Source of the DNA: HRBIN01 sp038891515
GTDB lineage: Archaea > Thermoproteota > Nitrososphaeria_A > Caldarchaeales > Caldarchaeaceae
DNA: 22,758 nt
Direction of reading: 5' to 3'
Assembly (NCBI GenBank): GCA_038891515.1
Contig: JAWAEB010000020.1
Coordinates: 1-22,758 of the forward strand
Below are positions 20,270 through 22,758 of this stretch, piece by piece; position 1 is the first letter of the stretch, and each line of letters starts with the position of its first letter. Both the position numbers and the translations under genes were made by a program. The notes under the pieces were generated by a model. The model was not told the origin of the DNA. It was given only the letters and a program-made list of their open reading frames with translations, and ran no database searches.

Positions 20270-20647
20270 CTACTTCTGCTGCCGAATCTCCGCCACCCTC
20301 TTGATTATCTCCTCTAGGTAGCCCTTCGCCTCCCCTGGGTCGGTTATAGCAACAGCGCTGGCCCCCACCGAGAGCCCGGCCATCTCACCCAGCTGGTTCT
20401 TGGACGATACGAAGATGTACTGTATTTTCTTCTCATCACACAGAGTGGGTAGAAAGGCTACAATTTCCGGCGGGTCGACATCGGTGGATATCACTACGAA
20501 CTTGGCCTGACCACGCTCTATTGCCTTTATCACCTCATTCACACCCTTCCTTATCTTGCCTGAGGTCCTTGCAAGCCTGACTGCTTCAAGCGTGGCTTTT
20601 GTCAGCTCCTCAGGTGGGGTATATGTTACATAGTATGGATTGGGCAT
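20270..20647 (-). CDS. rpl7ae: 50S ribosomal protein L7Ae (eL8)
   Basis: A kink-turn RNA-binding protein found in the ribosome, in C/D and H/ACA guide RNPs and in RNase P of archaea. The 125-residue product has the L7Ae core: SGKIRKGVNEVIKAIERGQAKFVVISTDVDPPEIVAFLP, then LCDEKKIQYIFVSSKNQLGEMAGLSVGASAVAI. It is first in its operon. The predicted leader of about 13 nt includes GGAG about 10 nt before the ATG. Confidence 0.97.
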   Translation of the reverse strand: MPNPYYVTYTPPEELTKATLEAVRLARTSGKIRKGVNEVIKAIERGQAKFVVISTDVDPPEIVAFLPTLCDEKKIQYIFVSSKNQLGEMAGLSVGASAVAITDPGEAKGYLEEIIKRVAEIRQQK

Positions 20648-20681
20648 GAGCCGTCATCTCCAGGGAAGCCGCCCTAGGTCC

Positions 20682-20690
20682 TTTACTTAA
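20682..20690. promoter_or_regulatory. TATA-like element upstream of rpl7ae, near-palindromic
   Basis: TTTACTTAA on the plus strand reads TTAAGTAAA on the minus strand. Minus-strand transcription would start near 20660, 13 nt before the rpl7ae ATG. Plus-strand transcription would start near 20712, at the left edge of the GC-rich foldable block. The consensus match is moderate. Confidence 0.4.
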
Positions 20691-20702
20691 GGATATCGTG
20701 GG

Positions 20703-20866
20703 GGTTCTTTGGGCTTCATCCTAGGGCCTCTAGGGGAGGCTCTTCCCTCATGGCCCTCTGAGTTCACCGGACCTCTCATCGGACGCCGCCCCTGACGGGA
20801 GGATAGAACCACACCCTTTCCCCGGGGGAGTGGAAAAACCCCTGTGGAAGGAGGGGGTTGGAGGTG
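20703..20866 (+). ncRNA. Candidate structured non-coding RNA (family not recognised)
   Basis: A GC-rich block (about 62 % G+C over 20761-20820 by hand count) sits beside an AT-rich spacer (about 28 % over 21001-21060) and has no convincing reading frame. Complementary segments suggest a fold. A closing stem pairs GGTTCT 20703-20708 with AGAACC 20805-20810, continued by ATCCT 20718-20722 with AGGAT 20800-20804. A hairpin pairs AGGGCC 20723-20728 with GGCCCT 20752-20757, with an inner stem 20732-20737/20743-20748. A last hairpin pairs AACCCC 20837-20842 with GGGGTT 20854-20859 and is followed by a T-rich tract (GTTTTATCTCTCTT), like a terminator. G-U pairs favour the plus strand. I could not match RNase P RNA, SRP RNA, 5S rRNA, tRNA or C/D-box consensus. 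A structured 5' or regulatory region is an alternative. Confidence 0.4.
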
Positions 20867-20869
20867 TTT

Positions 20870-21223
20870 TATCTCTCTTGTGTCTGTGTCTTCCCTCCAA
20901 ACAATTAACCTCTCTATGTCTGGATGAATGTCGTCAAATATCTTCAGACTTCATCCCCACCCATATACAACGCCTGATATGGAATAATTCTTAATACCCA
21001 GGAGATAATGACTAACTCCTAGAAATTTTAACCTTCTAAAGAAGATAAACACCATATAATAACCTCCTATGTATTCATAACCTCAATCCAGAGAAACCTA
21101 TTCATCTCTAAACAGCCTCCCAACCATACCTATTATAGGCCTCTAAAATAAAATAGGCCAATAAGACACATGAGATTGCCTTAGTTATAACAATAAAGGT
21201 AGCTGAATCGACCTGCCATCGTG
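20870..21223. other. AT-rich intergenic spacer
   Basis: About 350 nt without a supportable gene. Base composition falls sharply compared with the rest of the window. Small features only: GGATGA at 20922-20927 and TCATCC at 20951-20956 form a spaced inverted repeat, and TAGGCC occurs twice about 20 nt apart near 21135-21160. A 73-codon minus-strand frame (21329-21108) crosses into gltX and looks spurious. I see no tRNA, CRISPR or clear origin element. Confidence 0.5.
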
Positions 21224-21237
21224 TTTTAATGTATATG
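21224..21237 (+). promoter_or_regulatory. TATA region of gltX
   Basis: TTTTAATGTATATG contains a TATA-like core. A start site about 26 nt downstream falls near 21255, giving a leader of about 18-27 nt before the GTG at 21273 or the ATG at 21282. No other TATA-like element sits at a suitable distance. Confidence 0.4.
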
Positions 21238-21272
21238 AGAGGGTTCTTGAGATTGGTGGTGGGATACTTGCT

Positions 21273-22402
21273 GTGGACATCATGGAGGAGGCCATACTGT
21301 GGTGGACCCTCAAGAACGCCGTAGACCATGGTGGGAAGGCTGAGGTAGGGCCTGTCCTCTCGAGGGTTCTGGGGGAGAGGCCTGAGCTGAGGAGTAGGGT
21401 GGCTGAGCTACGCCGTCTGGCTGAGAAGGTGGTAGATGAGGTAAATGCGATGGGGCTGGAGATGCAGCTGCAGAAGCTGCGTGAGATATCTGAGAAAATA
21501 GGGGTCAGAGAGACGGTTGTGGTGAAGGTTAGGCCAACTAGGCATGGGCTGCCACCCCTAAAAGATGCTGTAGTGGGCAGGGTGGTTACTAGGCTTCCTC
21601 CGGAGCCCAGCGGCTATATGCATCTTGGCCATGCTATGAGCGGTGTCATAAACCACGAGTATGCGAGGATGTATGATGGTAAGGTGTGGCTCAGGTTCGA
21701 GGACACTAATCCGAGGAAGGTTAGGCCGGAGTATTATGAGAGCTTCAGACGTGGTTATCGGTGGCTGGGCATAGAGTGGGACTTTGAGAAGAACAACTCC
21801 GACGACATGGACCTTTACTACGAATATGCTAGAAAAATGACTGAACTAGGCAGACTCTACGCCTGCCCCTGTACACCTGATGAGATGCATCTCCAGAGAG
21901 CTATGAAGCGGGCTTGTGGGCATAGGGAGGCAGACCTGCAGGAAAACCTAGATGCGTTGGAGAAGGCCATAAACGGCCTCTATGACGAGGGGGAGATCTC
22001 CTTCCGTCTTAAGGGGATGCTGGAGAGTGAGAACACAGCTCTCCGGGACCCTGTCCTATTCAGGATTGTTAAACACCCTCACCCACTTAGGGGCCGCGAC
22101 TACTACCTGTGGCCCACATATGACTTGGCTGCAGCTGTTCAGGACGCGGTATGTGGTGTAACTCATGTACTGCGGAGCAGCGAATTCGCCCTGAGGGATG
22201 AGCTTCAAAACATGATAAGGGACATACTTGGTCTGAAAAACCCTGTGATAGTGGAGTATTCGAGGTTTGAGTTTAGGGGGACCATCACCTCCAAGAGGCA
22301 GATACGGCAGCTGATTGAGGGCGGTGTTATTGATGGCTGGGACGACCCTAGGCTTACCACTATTGAGGCCGTTAGGAGGAGGGGTATCCTACCTGAGACA
22401 AT
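21273..22402 (+). CDS. gltX: Glutamyl-tRNA synthetase, archaeal type, N-terminal and catalytic part (3' cut by gap)
   Basis: Class I synthetase that charges tRNA-Glu. The archaeal/eukaryotic-type N-terminal helix region (LKNAVDHGGKAEVGPVLSRVLGE, 13-35) leads into the Rossmann domain with LPPEPSGYMHLGHA (108-121, the HIGH motif), VWLRFEDTNPRK, the YEYARKMTELGRLYAC segment, and the KMSKS-equivalent TSKRQI (339-344). Reading ends at GILPET, 376 codons in, where ten Ns begin. The start is GTG 21273 or ATG 21282. The C-terminal anticodon-binding barrel resumes near 22548 in the same frame number, but the DNA between is not GluRS. Archaeal GluRS may be non-discriminating and also charge tRNA-Gln. 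Confidence 0.93.
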
Positions 22403-22412
22403 NNNNNNNNNN
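22403..22412. other. Assembly gap (10 N)
   Basis: A run of exactly ten Ns, which looks like a placeholder between joined contigs rather than a measured length. The left side is gltX coding sequence. The right side is the start of a Y-family polymerase gene on the opposite strand. Confidence 0.95.
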
Positions 22413-22548
22413 CTGCGCCGCTGTCTTCTCCTCTTCCAGAGTAGATGCAGACGACTACAGGTTTGTTCTTAAGAGAAGGATCCCTAACTTCTTCACATTG
22501 GGCATAAAAGTAATCTAAGTCAACTTGCATTATTACCCGCTCAGGCAA
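22413..22548 (-). CDS. dinB: Y-family DNA polymerase IV (Dpo4/DinB), N-terminal fragment
   Basis: Read on the minus strand, this stretch encodes the first ~45 residues of a Dpo4-type translesion polymerase: VIMQVDLDYFYAQ, then CEEVRDPSLKNKPVVVC and IYSGRGEDSGA, running into the gap. This closely follows the Sulfolobus Dpo4 opening (VDFDYFYAQVEE, NPSLKGKPVVVC, SGRFEDSGA). It includes the first catalytic Asp (DLDYF), the aromatic steric-gate position, and the ExSGA region. The likely start is TTG at 22548, preceded by GGTGA three bases away; ATG at 22530 is an alternative. The rest of the gene would lie leftward in the gap. Hand-counted G+C is about 44 % over 22413-22530. It lies antisense inside what should be gltX, so a contig mis-join or an insertion must be considered. 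Confidence 0.85.
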
Positions 22549-22758
22549 CGCTCACCTATGCTAGGAAGGAGTATGACTGGAGTCTCATAAACAGTCTCAA
22601 TAGAAAGCTGCTGGACCCACGGGCTAGGAGGTTCTTCTTCGTCCCAGACCCTCTACCCCTACATGTGAGGGGCTTCCAACCTAGGGTAGTATCCATTCCA
22701 TTCCATCCATCAAGAAATATGGGTGTTAGGAAGATACCTGCGGGTGAGACCCTCTACA
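22549..22758 (+). pseudogene. gltX: Glutamyl-tRNA synthetase, C-terminal fragment (continues beyond window)
   Basis: In the gltX frame the translation LTYARKEYDWSLINSLNRK, followed by LLDPRARRFFFVPDPL and IPFHPSRNMGVRKIP, is the start of the archaeal GluRS anticodon-binding region (family 'iNRk..DP.adR.ffV.dP'). Relative to family members only about ten residues are missing between GILPET and this point, yet 10 Ns and about 135 nt of unrelated sequence intervene. The open frame reaches back to 22488 but contains no ATG, GTG or TTG, so it is not an independent gene. It is labelled a fragment because its link to the 5' part is broken in this assembly; in the real genome it may be intact. Confidence 0.8.

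Noticed and set aside
20826..20862. Origin-recognition-box-like string (TGTGGAAGGAGGGGGTT)
   Set aside because: It resembles the G-rich end of archaeal ORB elements but lacks the full consensus, occurs once, and no cdc6/orc1 gene is near. The bases fit better as a hairpin arm of the candidate RNA.
20703..20866. RNase P RNA or SRP RNA
   Set aside because: I searched both strands by eye for the conserved RNase P segments (GAGGAAAGTCC-like, AGAA...GGCTTA-like) and the SRP GGAAGG-AGCAG core and found no convincing match.
20870..21200. C/D-box guide RNA
   Set aside because: Single CTGA- or ATGA-like words occur, but no ordered C, D', C', D set with proper spacing is present.
21108..21329. Minus-strand frame of 73 codons before gltX
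   Set aside because: It runs antisense over the gltX start, has no recognisable motif and no ribosome-binding site, and its hydrophobic stretch follows from AT-rich sequence.
22488..22560. Natural split or trans-spliced GluRS
   Set aside because: The downstream part has no start codon, and the sequence before it is clearly polymerase coding on the other strand. A gap-associated mis-join or an insertion explains it more simply.

Overview
The window is archaeal chromosomal DNA carrying information-processing genes. Evidence: archaeal/eukaryotic-type ribosomal proteins (eS1/S3Ae, eS6, eS24, eS27, eS28, eL8/L7Ae, eL15, eL24), aIF2-gamma and aIF5B, Spt4 and RpoE1, RNase P proteins Pop5 and Rpp30, three KEOPS subunits, a GTP-dependent dephospho-CoA kinase, archaeal-type GluRS, and TATA boxes about 26 nt before several start codons. 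Dense gene packing, many TTG/GTG starts, leaderless first genes, a GC-leaning composition and a Dpo4-like polymerase fragment suggest a thermophilic member of the TACK group. I cannot fix the lineage. The 10-N gap shows this is a draft or metagenome assembly.

Layout. 1-1726 (+): two MetE-like methionine synthase genes, the first cut by the window edge. 1730-3022: rps13 (-) and a short-chain dehydrogenase (+) diverge from one TATA box. 3070-4542 (+): tatA-tatA-tatC, a Tat protein-export operon. 4539-6462 (-): COG1325 RNA-binding protein, Rpp30, Pop5 and a CPBP membrane protease. 6538-8190 (+): rpl15e and a YchF/Obg-type GTPase. 8187-13177 (-): a seven-gene run kae1-bud32-XTPase-rps15-recJ-like-pcc1-rps3ae, which joins tRNA t6A synthesis, nucleotide-pool cleaning, DNA repair and ribosome genes. 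13246-16404 (+): aIF5B carrying a 160-residue mini-intein, then rps6e-rps24e-rps27ae. 16388-19360 (-): aIF2-gamma, a PIN nuclease, rpoE1, spt4 and dephospho-CoA kinase. 19416-20647 (-): rpl7ae-rps28e-rpl24e-ndk. 20648-21272 has no protein gene. It holds a GC-rich foldable block that I read as a candidate non-coding RNA, then an AT-rich spacer. 21273-22758 (+): gltX, broken by a gap and by the start of a Y-family DNA polymerase gene lying antisense.

The genes are mostly translation, transcription and tRNA/RNA maturation functions, with Tat export and methionine synthesis at the left end. Many neighbours overlap by 1-50 nt, and convergent pairs share or abut stop codons. First genes of several operons look leaderless, while some internal genes carry Shine-Dalgarno motifs. 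The points most worth following are the polymerase fragment inside gltX, the candidate structured RNA, the P-loop mini-intein, the zinc-ribbon tail on TatC, a matching C-terminal module on both TatA proteins, and altered key residues in MetE, Kae1 and aIF2-gamma.
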